From: Blastocladiella emersonii ATCC 22665
Taxonomy: Eukaryota > Blastocladiomycota > Blastocladiomycetes > Blastocladiales > Blastocladiaceae
NCBI GenBank assembly: GCA_025594325.1
Contig: JANHCV010000004.1
Coordinates: 1,178,001 to 1,242,000 of the forward strand
Length of the DNA stretch: 64,000 bases
Direction of reading: 5' to 3'
Shown here: positions 46,220 through 55,824 of the stretch, piece after piece
Position numbering within the stretch: position 1 is the first letter of the stretch
Layout of the letters: each line of letters begins with the position of its first letter
Program-made: the position numbers and the translations under genes
The notes under the pieces: generated by a model
Seen by the model: the letters and a program-made list of their open reading frames with translations, nothing else
What the model was told of the DNA's origin: nothing
The model's database searches: none

Positions 46220-47632
46220 TCAACTAGTGTATCCCGCAGCCTCCCAGAGCGAGACGGGGGTTGCAAAGTACATCTCGACAATCTCGACGTGCTTGATCAC
46301 GTCCTCGCCGTAGAGGTCCATGAGGAGCAGCGGCGACGGCGTGTTGCCGTGGCCGTCCTCGGCGTAGTCAGGCAGCGGTACGGGGACCGGGCGGCAGTGT
46401 GGGTTGTCGGGCGAGACGTGGCCGGGCAGGAACATCCACATGCAGTCCTTGTCAAGGAAGAAGATGCCGGCGTGCAAGGTATTGCCTGCTGCGCTGGAGA
46501 CCAGGTAGCGCACGACCGTGGAGACGTTGATCGAGTCCGAGCTACACGGAGCAAAGTCAGCACTAGTCGATCATGACGAGCGAATGAGAGCTGCCGTACA
46601 CGACGCCGATGGGCACGTTGAGCCCGAGCCGGTCAAACACCTCGTCGGATTCGGGGTACATAGTAGTCGACGTGAAGCCGGGCGTGCCGTTGACGCGGCA
46701 CTTGACAGCCTTAATACCGCGGGTCTGCGCTGCGGCGACAAAGTTGACGCAGGTCAGCAGGGGCTTGCTCATGTCGACGACGGTACTCTCAATGGTGAAC
46801 GACTTGTCGAACTCGTAGGCCACGGTGATGAGATCGAGACACCGCGGGACGGTGCCGTGGGCCTGGGCGTTGTAGACGAAGACGCCGCGCGCGGGCGTGC
46901 GGGCCGTGGCGCGGAACAGCGAGCGAGGGCGGTTCCGCTTGTGTCCGGCGGAGCCGAAATCGGCGACGAGGAACAGCGTGTCGATCTTGGCGAAGAACTC
47001 GTGCATCTCGGTCAGGCACCGCGCAATGTCGAGGACGTAGACGGGCGACGCGCACAGGTCGGCTACGAAGGCGAGGCGGTGGAAGGCGTCAGTCGATCGC
47101 TGTTCACCGCACGAGCACCACCGCACCGCGCGGCAAACGTACCGAGCGAGGGACCCGACGGCAAGAGTCCGAGCATCGCGACGATCGCGGCCCAGTGCTG
47201 CCCGGCGTGCAGGGCGCGCATGACGCGGCCGTAGGCGACGAGCAGGTCGCGAGGCGGGAGCACCTTGAAGCGGGTCCCGTACCCCTCCCGCGCGGCGCGC
47301 TGGGCACCCGGCGTCACCCACACGTCGGTCTCGATCGCGTACGCGGCGCCGTCGGGCATGACGAAGATGGCCTCGACGTTGGCCTCGGTGTAGCTCAGCG
47401 CGAGGTGCCGCGCCAGCAGCGCCGCGTGCAGCGTGTCGATGTGCACGATCTGCAGCGACATGGAGTTCGGGAAGCGGCCGGCGCGGATGCCCGCGAGCGA
47501 GCACGCCCAGTAGTCGACGTGCGCGAGGCCCGCGGTGAGGAAGGCGGGCCAGTGCTGCGGTGGGCGTGGCGGGGCGCTGGTGGGGGTCGTGGCGGTGGCG
47601 GTGGTGGTGGCTGCGGTGGGTTGGCTGGTCAT
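46220..47632 (-). CDS. Tandem family member B
   Basis: Three exons (47632-47143, 47062-46600, 46541-46220) give 424 residues. A Thr/Ala/Pro-rich start is followed by module 1 (GRFPNSMSLQIVHIDTLHAA, VMRALHAGQHWAAIVAMLGL), module 2 (SPVYVLDIARCLTEMHEFFA, RPRSLFRATARTPARGVF, KCRVNGTPGFTSTTMYPE) and module 3 (VVRYLVSSAAGNTLHAGIFF, WMFLPGHVSPDNPHCRPV, HVEIVEMYFATPVSLWEAAG). Module boundaries coincide with introns (80 and 58 nt, phases 1 and 2), the same as in copies A, C and E. The start lacks the leader block shared by C, D and E. Soluble and unrecognised. Confidence 0.8.
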
Positions 47633-48023
47633 GTTGCTGTGCTGTCGAATGAAGATGTCGGTGGATGAGCGCGGGAGAGAGAGAGAGCGGGAGGTTCGGA
47701 CCATCAAGTACAGTGGAGGCGCGCGGGCGGGGTGTCCCCTGGCGGCGGCCGCCGCGAGTGGCCACGGCGTCTGGCGTTTGCTCCACTCACTTGATGGACG
47801 TCATTTCTTGGCGCACTGTCAGAATGAGCCGGCAAAGGCGCTCATGTGTTTGCGCGGATCCGGCGGGTGCTTGGGAGCCCGTGCACCGCACGTCTGCACC
47901 GCGGTGGCGGCCGTGCGCCGTGCACCGCGTGTGGAGCGCGATCTCGGACGCCGGCCCATCACTCACTCGCAGTCTCTCCACGGCACCGCATGTTCGCGCC
48001 AGCGCGTGTTTACGTCTGTAACC
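47633..48023. other. Intergenic between tandem copies B and C
   Basis: 391 bases with no supported gene; presumably the promoter of copy B. The block after the copy B start is rich in GAGAGA on the plus strand. It lacks the TTTCATGG and GCATCAAGTG blocks seen upstream of copies C, D and E. Confidence 0.4.
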
Positions 48024-49502
48024 TTAGTCTGTATGGCACACGACCTCCCAGTAGGACGGCGGCGTGGTGAAATACAGCTCCGCGACCTCAATGTGCCCGA
48101 TCACGTCGTCGCCGTACATTTCCCGCAGCACGAGCGGTGATGGCGTGGTGCCGTGGCTGTCGTCGACGTGGTCGGGGAGCGGGGCGTAGACGGCGCGGCA
48201 CTGCGGGTTGCCGGGCGAGACATGCCCGGGGAGAAACATCCACTTGCACTTGAGACCGTCATCGTCGTCGTTGTGCTTGCCAGGTTGCTTCTCGGCGTGA
48301 TCGAGAAAGAATACGCCCGAGTGGAGCGTCGTCGCGGATGCGCCGCCGTCGCCGCTTGTCACGGTGTACCGCACGGCCATGGCGACATGGGTCGCGTCGG
48401 AGCTACACACGCGCGCGTGTTGGTGAGTACGTTGCAACGACAAGTGTCGGGCAGAACGAAGACGCACGCGATGGGTTCAGTCGCAGAGAGTCCGAACCGG
48501 CCGAACGTCGCCTGCGACTCGGGGAACAGGGTCACCGAGGTGACGCCCGCGGCGCTGTTGATGCGGCACTTGACGGGCGCGATGCCGCGTGCGCGGGCCG
48601 AGTCAAGGACGTTGACGCAGGTGACGTGCGGCTTCGTCCAGTCCACCTTCGCGCCGAGAAGCGAGAACGAGTCCTCGAAGTCGTACCCCTTGACCACCGC
48701 GTCGAGACACCGCAGGACGGTACCGTGGACCTTGGCGTCGAAGGTGAAGATCCCGCACGCGGGCGTCGTCTCCGTCGCGCGGTACAGGGCGCGCGGCCGG
48801 AACCGCGTTCCAGCTGCGCCAAACTTGGACGTGAGCAGGGCCGTGTCGACGTCGGCGAGAAACTCGTGCATCTCGGCAAGACAGCTAACGAGGTCGAGGA
48901 CGCACACGGGCGCTGAGCAGATCTCGCCTACCGCCGTCCACATCGTTAGCCTCCTCGTCCGATTCCTCTCGGCGCGCAAAATGCGTACTAAGCGCGGGCG
49001 CAGACGGCAGCAGCCCGAGGAGCGAGATGGCCGCGGCCCAGTGCTGATTAGCGTGCACCGCGCGCATAATCTGGCCGTATGCCGTGAGCAGCGGTTGCGG
49101 CGCCATGGACGTGAAGTGGACCCCATAGCCCTCGCGCGCTGCACGCACGGCGCCGTCGGTCAACCACACGTCGGTCTCGGGTTCGTACATCCCAATCATG
49201 CTGTTGATGGCCTCGACGTTGGCCTCGGCAAAGCCCACCGCCATGTGCCGCGCGAGGAGCGCCGCGTACAGGGCGTCAATGTGCACGATCTGCATCGACA
49301 GGCTGCCCGGAAACCGCCCCTCGTGGACGCTCTTTAGAGCCGAGGACCACGTGTAGACATGATTGAGCCCGCGCTTGAGGCAACGAGGCCAATAATCATC
49401 ATCGGCGGCGGCGGGCCGAGTCGGGGCAATGCCAGTGTCCTCGGGACGACTGGTCATAGTAGGCTGGATCTCGGCGTGCAACGTAGGGTGAGCCCGTTGC
49501 AT
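48024..49502 (-). CDS. Tandem family member C
   Basis: Three exons (49502-48989, 48927-48468, 48402-48024) give 450 residues. Module 1: EGRFPGSLSMQIVHIDALYA and MRAVHANQHWAAAISLLGLL. Module 2: SAPVCVLDLVSCLAEMHEFL, RPRALYRATETTPACGIF and KCRINSAAGVTSVTLFPES. Module 3: AVRYTVTSGDG, LHSGVFFLDHAEKQPG and WMFLPGHVSPGNPQCRAV. The chosen ATG (MQRAHPT) overlaps the stop of a 10-codon upstream ORF in a TGATG arrangement. An in-frame ATG 15 codons later (MTSRPED) is the alternative start. The second intron donor is GTGCG. Same architecture as B and E; function unknown. Confidence 0.8.
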
Positions 49503-49534
49503 CAAGTGCCGTCGTCTTTACGACACAGTTTCAT
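49502..49534 (-). promoter_or_regulatory. 10-codon upstream ORF whose stop overlaps the copy C start (TGATG)
   Basis: ATG at 49534 reads ten codons (MKLCRKDDGT) and stops at TGA, whose A is also the first base of the copy C ATG. Copy D has a uORF of the same length at the same place, so this is a conserved leader feature that could allow termination-reinitiation control. Confidence 0.6.
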
Positions 49535-49857
49535 GGATTTATGCGTTGTATGAGGGAGGGAGAGCGAGTGTTTGAGCTTTGATCGGGCGGCTGCTGCGCC
49601 ACCTCGCGAAACGTGGGCGACGGGACTCCCCAGGGCGGCTTGTGCGTTGGTTTTCGCTCCACCTCAGCAAAGGAACGATGTCGGCTTCGTGCTTTCACAG
49701 GAGTCGCTCTTCGCCATGCATCGCGCCATCCTGAATGCGGTGCCCACCGTATTTCACCTGTGCACCGCACCGCACGCAAATCGCTTTGTGGCCGGGACCG
49801 CCGATCAACTAACGCTCGCGTAACATCGCGTCACATCACATCATATCCATCATCAAA
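49535..49857. other. Intergenic between tandem copies C and D
   Basis: This interval of about 320 bases holds the copy C promoter. Its left part, seen from the gene, is similar to the same region of copies D and E (plus-strand TTTCATGG, then ATGCGTTG, then GAGAGCGAG). No gene is seen. Confidence 0.4.
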
Positions 49858-51333
49858 CTAATCCCATTCCCATTCCTTGTACAAGGCCGACAGGTACGTC
49901 AGATGGGTAGCAAAATACATGTGCAGGATCTCGACGTGCGTGATCCCGGGGCCGTACATGTCGCAAAGGACGAGCGGCAACGGCGTGATGCCGAACCCGT
50001 CGCCCGTCAAGAGGGAGCGAGGAATAAGGACCGGGCGGCATTGCGGGTTGTCGGGCGAGACGTGGCCGGGCATGAACATCCAGTGGTAGGTGATGCCGCG
50101 ATCATCGTCGTCCACGAGGAAGAAGACGCCTGCGTGGAGGCTAGCTGACGACCGGCCACCAGCTGACGACTGGCCACCATCCGTGGTCGCCGAGGAGACA
50201 AGGTACCGCACGAGCATGGAGACAGCCACAAAGTACGAAGCAGGGTGCGCGACAAGCCGGTCGTACGAAGCGGGGCTGTTCTCGAAGCTCATGGGCACAT
50301 TGACCCCGAGCCGGTCAAACGCCGCCTTGGTCTCGGGGAACATGGTTACCGAAATGGTGCCCGCGGCGCCGTAGATACGGCAGTTGACGGGCTCAAGGCC
50401 GCGGGAGCGGGCGCCGGCGAGAAGGTCGACGCAGGTGACGCACGGGCACTGTTGGTCCTCTTCTGTCGACTCGATTTCGTCCCGCGGCGGCCGCACGCCG
50501 TGCGACTCGAGCGCGAGTTCGAGGCAGCGCGGAATCGAGCCGTGCGCGGCAGCGTCAAACTCGAGCACGTTGCGAGCGGGCACGGTATCCGTTGCGCGGT
50601 ACAGCGAGCGCGGGTGGAAGCGCAATGGCCTGGAACGAAATGTAGTCTCCAGAAGGTACTGGTCCACTGCAGCAAAAAACTGGTGCATCTCGGTAAGACA
50701 GCGGCTGATGTCGAGGACGTACACGGGCGCTGAACACAGATCGGCTACACGAGCGAGGGTCAGAGCCAAGGCCTTGTAAATGCAGCGAGGTGTGCGCATA
50801 CCAAGCGTGGGCGCGGATGGGAGCAGCCCTAGGAGCGCAATAGTTGCAGCCCAATGCTGATCAGCGTGTAGCGCGCGCATAATCTGGCCGTACGCCACGA
50901 GCTGCTCATAGCCAGTCATGGACGTAAAGTGGGTCCCGTAGCCCTCCCGCGCCGCGCGTACGGCGGCGTCGGTCACCCACACGGTGCATGCGTGGTAGTC
51001 GCCGGTATTCGGATCGAAGACGGCTGACCCCACGGAGATGACATTGATGTTGTTTCTGGTATAACTCAGTGCGAGGTGCTGCGCAAGGAGCGCCGCGTAC
51101 AGGACGTCGATGTGCACGATCTGGATCGACAAGCTGTCAGGAAACCGCCCGTTCCGGACACTGGCCACGCTGGAAGTCCAGATCTTGATGTGGTCGGGAC
51201 CGGATTCCAAGTATTTCGGTGGGTCTGGATTTGGCGGCTCGGCCGTCGCCTCGGCCGTCACCTCAGCCGTCACCTCGACGGTCACATCGGCACTCAAGTA
51301 TTCTTCAGCTTGAGTAGTCATGGCAGGTTGCAT
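49858..51333 (-). CDS. Tandem family member D
   Basis: One uninterrupted frame of 491 codons, but 50745-50801 has every feature of the family's first intron (GTATG start, CTGAC branch-like site, TAG end, sibling position). At 57 nt it keeps frame, so the spliced protein would be 472 residues. Module 1: GRFPDSLSIQIVHIDVLYAA. Module 2: SAPVYVLDISRCLTEMHQFF, RSLYRATDTVPARNVLEF and NCRIYGAAGTISVTMFPET. Module 3: SMLVRYLVSSATTDG, LHAGVFFLVDDDD and WMFMPGHVSPDNPQCRPV. The second family intron is absent; its place is filled by in-frame sequence containing a duplicated GCTTCGTAC. The N-terminus has a (VTAE)n-like stretch. Confidence 0.8.
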   Translation of the reverse strand: MQPAMTTQAEEYLSADVTVEVTAEVTAEATAEPPNPDPPKYLESGPDHIKIWTSSVASVRNGRFPDSLSIQIVHIDVLYAALLAQHLALSYTRNNINVISVGSAVFDPNTGDYHACTVWVTDAAVRAAREGYGTHFTSMTGYEQLVAYGQIMRALHADQHWAATIALLGLLPSAPTLGMRTPRCIYKALALTLARVADLCSAPVYVLDISRCLTEMHQFFAAVDQYLLETTFRSRPLRFHPRSLYRATDTVPARNVLEFDAAAHGSIPRCLELALESHGVRPPRDEIESTEEDQQCPCVTCVDLLAGARSRGLEPVNCRIYGAAGTISVTMFPETKAAFDRLGVNVPMSFENSPASYDRLVAHPASYFVAVSMLVRYLVSSATTDGGQSSAGGRSSASLHAGVFFLVDDDDRGITYHWMFMPGHVSPDNPQCRPVLIPRSLLTGDGFGITPLPLVLCDMYGPGITHVEILHMYFATHLTYLSALYKEWEWD

Positions 51334-51391
51334 TAAAGTGCAAGATGGACAAGTTGCATCAAGTGTCAGGGCCGAAAGGTCGCAGTTTCAT
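51333..51391 (-). promoter_or_regulatory. Chain of two upstream ORFs overlapping into the copy D start
   Basis: uORF1 starts at 51391 (MKLRPFGPDT, ten codons). Its TGA shares its A (51359) with the ATG of uORF2 (MQLVHLAL, eight codons). The TAA of uORF2 shares its A (51333) with the copy D ATG. So TGATG and TAATG junctions link three successive ORFs without a gap. The first uORF matches in length and position the one before copy C. Confidence 0.6.
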
Positions 51392-51495
51392 GGGATCATG
51401 CGTTGCATTCGTTGGCGAGGGGAGAGCGAGAGCACGCCGCGAGACAGCAGCTTCAGCACGCTCCCCGCTGCCTTCCCCGCTTCACTCATGTGATT

Positions 51496-52923
51496 CTACT
51501 CAGCGTTCATATATCCTACCACCTCCCCCAACGAAGTCGGCGTCGCAAAGTACATATCGATGATCTCGACGTGCCCGATCGCGTCGGCGCCGTACATGTC
51601 GCGCAGGCACAGCGGCGACGGCGTGACGCCGTACCCGTCGCCGTCGTCCGCGTGCGGCGGCAGCGGGACGACGACCGGCCTGCACTCTGGGTTGGGCGGC
51701 GTCGCGTGGCCGGGCAGGAACACCCACTGGCACAGGTGGCTGTGGTCCGGGTCGTCGTCGAGGAAGAAGACGCCCGTGTGCAGCGTGGCCGCGGGTCGGC
51801 CGCGGGCCTTGGGCGGCGGCGACGGTGGCGAGGTCACCGTGTACCGCACGGACACGGACACGTTGACTGAGCTGGACCTGAACGTTGCGCGCGCGTGGGT
51901 TGCGGTTAGATCAGCGCGTGCGTGGGAGTGAGGGAAGCGACTCGTACGCGACACCCACGACCGCGTTCAGCCCGAGCCGGTCGAACGCGTCCGAGTTCTC
52001 GGGGAACAGCGTCACTTTCGTCGCACCCGTGGCGCCGTGGACGCGGCACTTTCTCGGCTCGATCCCGCGGGCGCGCGCGCCAGTGAGCAAGTGCACGCCC
52101 GTGACGTGCGGCTTGGACCAGTCCGTGACGTTGCTCATGAGCGAGAACGCGTTCTGGAGGCCGTGCTCCTCGACGGCACGGTCGAGACACCGCGGGATGG
52201 TGCCGTGCGTGGCGGCGTCGAACGCGAGCATGCCGCGAGCGGGCGTAGTGTCCGTTGCGCGGAACAGCGAGCGCGGCCGGCACCGCGTCGGGCCGGGCGA
52301 GCTGAACGTCATAGTCAAGAGGACTTTGTCGACCTCGGTCAAGAAGTCGTACATGTCGGCAAGACATCGAGGCAGGTCCAGCACGCAGACTGGCGCGGAG
52401 CACAGCTCGGCTACACGCGAGAATCAGGTCAGGGGCCAGCTCGCCGCCCACCAGTCAATCCGACCGTACCGAGCGTCGGCGCGGACGGCAACAGCCCAAG
52501 CAACGCAACCGCCGCGGCCCAGTGCCGGTCAGCATGCAACGCGCGCATGATCTGGCCGTACGCGGCGAGGAGCTGTCCCTCCGCCATCGCGGTGAAGTGG
52601 AGCCCGTATCCCTCTCGCGCCGCACACACCGCCTTCTCGGTCAACCACGCGTCGTCTTTCGGATCGTACTGCTCGGGCAGAATCGCGTCGAGGTTGGTCT
52701 GCGCGTAGCCGAGCGCCATGTGTCGCGCGAGGAGCGCCGCGTAGAGCGCGTCGATGTGGACGATCTGGATCGACAAGCTGTCGGGGAACCGCCCGTCGCG
52801 GACGCTCGCCAGCGCCGAGGACCATGTGTAGACCTGGCTCGGCCCGCCTTCGAGGCACGTTGGCCACGCTGGGTTGGTTGCGGAGGGAGGAGCGGGTTGC
52901 ATCAAGTCAGACTCGGTTTTCAT
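51496..52923 (-). CDS. Tandem family member E
   Basis: Three exons (52923-52470, 52410-51948, 51877-51496) give 432 residues. Module 1: DGRFPDSLSIQIVHIDALYA and MRALHADRHWAAAVALLGLL. Module 2: SAPVCVLDLPRCLADMYDFL, RPRSLFRATDTTPARGML and KCRVHGATGATKVTLFPEN. Module 3: SVSVRYTVTSPPS, LHTGVFFLDDDPD, WVFLPGHATPPNPECRPV and HVEIIDMYFATPTSLGEVVG. The leader block that forms a separate uORF in C and D is in frame here, so translation could start at MKTESD (52923) or at MQPAPP seven codons later. Introns are 59 and 70 nt. It is the first gene of the array in transcription order. Confidence 0.8.
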
Positions 52924-53364
52924 GGGTTCATGCGTTGCATTCGTCGAGGAGAGGGAGAGCGAGCGGGATCAGGGCGGCGGCAGCTCGAGGTGTCCTTGCA
53001 ACAGCCCCTGCTCGCCCAACGCCCTTGAAGCTGTCCGTGGCCGCGGCCGCTCGCCGACCACGGCCATGGTCATGGCCACGATTCTCGTTTTTGGTCGCCG
53101 ATGAGCTCTCCCAAGCTCCACAATGCCCATGTGCGCGGTGCCGTCGGCCGTTCACCGCATCGCACATGCTTCGCTTGTGGCCAGAGTCCTCGGATCGTCA
53201 TGTACCACCGCGGCCACCGCGGCCACCCTGAGCACCGTGGAATCGTACATCTATCATGCAAAGTTGAGGGAAAATCGGGCGCGGGCGTGGGAGTGCAAGT
53301 GCAAAATGCGGAGGAAGGGAGAAAGGACACACGAAGGAGGGGAAGGAGACTCACACATCTCCGT
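52924..53364. promoter_or_regulatory. Upstream region of tandem copy E / 3' flank of the kelch gene
   Basis: 441 bases without a supported gene. The part next to copy E carries the family's leader block (plus-strand TTCATGCGTTGCATTCG followed by GGGAGAGCGAG), also found before copies C and D. Confidence 0.45.
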
Positions 53365-55824
53365 CTAAGCAAACTGGACGCCGCTCTCGATACTCCCGAT
53401 ACTACTAACACTCGCGCGGCGGGGCTGCTGGAGCTGCTGGGCCGACGGCTGGTGGACCGTGACCGTAGACGCAGCGACGACGCCGCTACCAGCTGCACCC
53501 GCGGGCATGGGCGCGGACGTGTAGCTGTGCACCGACGGCGACCCGTTGGCCGCCGCGTCACGGCGGATCAGCGTCTCGGCGGGCAGGTACAGCTCGTCGG
53601 AGCTGGCCGTGTGCACGCTGGCGTTCTGCGCGCGCGGCGTCACGGGCGAGGTGACGACCGTGGTCGTCTTGCTCGTCGTCACCGCCGACGTCGTGATGAC
53701 CGGCGACGTGACGATGGTCGACGTCGTCGCGAGCGTGTGCTGCTGGTGGTACTGCTGCGCGCCCGCGGACCCGGGGCGCGTGATCCCAGCACCAGCCGCC
53801 GAGTTCGACGCGACGGCGTCGCTCGCCGTCGACCGCGTCGTGTACCCGGACATGCGCGACATGCGGTTCGCGTTGTTGCCGCTGCTGCTCGCCGCCTCGG
53901 CATCCACGCCGGCGGCAGCCGAGCCGGCGCCGTAGTCGGACACGGACGCGCTGTCGCGGTGGATGACGGGGATCACGGGGCGCGTGGTGACGACGGGCGG
54001 GTGCGACTTGGCGGGGCCCATGTACAGGATGTTGAGGTTGGTGGCGGGCGTGGTCATGGTCGGGTGACCCGCCGAGTTGGGCCGCTGCTGCTGCATCGGC
54101 TGCGCCTGCTGCTGCTGCTGGTACGGGTCCGCCATGTCCATCTGGTACGCGTCGTACCCGTAGTCGAGCTGCGCGGGCGCCTGCTGCTGCTGGGGCTGCG
54201 AGTACATGTTGTGCGCGACGCCGGCACCACCGGAAGCGAGCGTCGACGCGCCCATGGTGCCAGCGGACGAGGCGGCGGCGGCAAGCGGCGCGGTCGGGCC
54301 CGAGAGGCCGAACTGCGGGCCGTTGGACCCGAGCTGCGGCGACGTGGCCGCGACGTTCACCTTGGTGGAAGCGGCGCCGACGTTGTTGTTCGCCGACGCG
54401 TTGGTGGTGCGGAACCGGGCCGCGGACACGGCGTCGCTGAGGCGGCGGTTATCCTTGGCCTTGCGGCTGCGGTTACGGCAGTACCATGCGACGAGGGCGG
54501 CGGCCATGAGCAGGGCGACGCCGGCGCACGCGATGCCGACGATGACGGGAACGGTCCAGAAAGTGGTCGCGTTCCCGCCGGCGGTGCCGTTGGGCAGCGC
54601 GACGGTCGGGACCACGTCGCCGAAGATGAGGGACGCGTCGGGCGGCGAGTACTGGGCGGTCCACCCGGTGGTGGCCTCGGTGATGCTCGAGAAGTCGTAG
54701 AGGTGCATGGCGGCGATCGGGTTGGCGCCGGCGGCGCCGTCGAAGACGGCCATGCCGAGATCGGCGACGTCGCGGACCTGGAGCGACGAGTACCCGAACG
54801 ACACGAACACGTGGCGCGCGGCGCACGTCAGCTGGTGGAAGGCGCGGCCGACCGGGTAGACGGCGGCGTCGGCGCGGTTGGCGTCGTAGTTGGCGGCGGC
54901 GGGGCGGTACACCGGGTTCCAGGTGAACGAGTCCTTTTCCTTGTCGAAGACGAGCGCGCTCATGTCGGCGTAGAAGGCCGAGTTGTCCGTGTTGGTGCCG
55001 CCGAACATGTACACGAAGTTGCCGATGGAGCAGGTCGCGTGGCCGCGGCGCGCGACGGGTGGGACGCCCGTGGCCTGGTACAGCTTCCACGAGTTGTTGC
55101 TGACGTTGTACACCCACACCTCGTTCATCGGGTGCAGCGTACCGTCGGCGCGCACGCCGCCCACGACCGTCAGAAGGTTCTGGTTCTCGCGCAGCGCCGT
55201 GAACGTGAACTGCGTCAGCCCCGGCGGGCCGCCCGACACGGCGTACTGCGTCCACGCGTTGGTCGCGAGGTCGAGCTTCCACAGCTCGTTGGTGCCCGGG
55301 CCGGGGACGCCGAGGACGGCTACACGGGAGGATGGCGCGCGTGGGTCAGCTTCGACACGCTTGACATGGAAGAGAAGAAGGAGCGTACTGTTGGACGCCG
55401 TCTTGGACCCGCCAAACACATAGTACCCGCCGTTCGCGTACGCTACGCCGTGCCCGATCCGCGGCCCGGGTCCGCCACTTGCGGGCGCCGTCGAGGTCCC
55501 CGCGGTCCACTTACCCGTCGCGTCCGAGTAGATGAGGTCGAGCATGCCGCTGCCGAGCGTGCCGGAGGTCTCGACGCCGCCGAGGCACCGGACGTGGTCC
55601 TTGGCGAGCGAGCGGCACCCGGAGCCCGACAGGCCCGAGGGCGCGGCGTTGTCGGCGGCGCGCATCGAGTAGGCCGGGCTCGACACGGGCCACGACTTGG
55701 CCAGATCGACGCGCAGCACCTCCGAGATGGCCGCGGCGCCCGTCCGCCCGCCGATCAGGTACAGCTGCGTGCCCGCGACGAGCCCGCTGTGCCCGTAGCG
55801 CGGCGCGACGGCTTTGGATGCCAT
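53365..55824 (-). CDS. Kelch-repeat single-pass membrane protein
   Basis: One long frame from MASKAVAPRYGHSG. A 69-nt in-frame segment at 55320-55388 (GTACG...CTGAC...TAG) is almost certainly an intron, giving 796 residues. Kelch motifs: GHSGLVAGTQLYLIGGRTG, HGVAYANGGYYVFGGSK, FVYMFGGTNTDNSAFY and AFHQLTCAARHVFVSFGYS, a beta-propeller of about 390 residues. One membrane helix follows (VPVIVGIACAGVALLMAAAL, about 398-422), then a basic stop-transfer CRNRSRKAKDNRR and a tail of about 370 residues rich in Gln, Ser, Thr and Ala. The topology implies an outside propeller, yet this start has no signal peptide; an upstream exon may supply it (see findings). Confidence 0.85.
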   Translation of the reverse strand: MASKAVAPRYGHSGLVAGTQLYLIGGRTGAAAISEVLRVDLAKSWPVSSPAYSMRAADNAAPSGLSGSGCRSLAKDHVRCLGGVETSGTLGSGMLDLIYSDATGKWTAGTSTAPASGGPGPRIGHGVAYANGGYYVFGGSKTASNSTLLLLFHVKRVEADPRAPSSRVAVLGVPGPGTNELWKLDLATNAWTQYAVSGGPPGLTQFTFTALRENQNLLTVVGGVRADGTLHPMNEVWVYNVSNNSWKLYQATGVPPVARRGHATCSIGNFVYMFGGTNTDNSAFYADMSALVFDKEKDSFTWNPVYRPAAANYDANRADAAVYPVGRAFHQLTCAARHVFVSFGYSSLQVRDVADLGMAVFDGAAGANPIAAMHLYDFSSITEATTGWTAQYSPPDASLIFGDVVPTVALPNGTAGGNATTFWTVPVIVGIACAGVALLMAAALVAWYCRNRSRKAKDNRRLSDAVSAARFRTTNASANNNVGAASTKVNVAATSPQLGSNGPQFGLSGPTAPLAAAASSAGTMGASTLASGGAGVAHNMYSQPQQQQAPAQLDYGYDAYQMDMADPYQQQQQAQPMQQQRPNSAGHPTMTTPATNLNILYMGPAKSHPPVVTTRPVIPVIHRDSASVSDYGAGSAAAGVDAEAASSSGNNANRMSRMSGYTTRSTASDAVASNSAAGAGITRPGSAGAQQYHQQHTLATTSTIVTSPVITTSAVTTSKTTTVVTSPVTPRAQNASVHTASSDELYLPAETLIRRDAAANGSPSVHSYTSAPMPAGAAGSGVVAASTVTVHQPSAQQLQQPRRASVSSIGSIESGVQFA

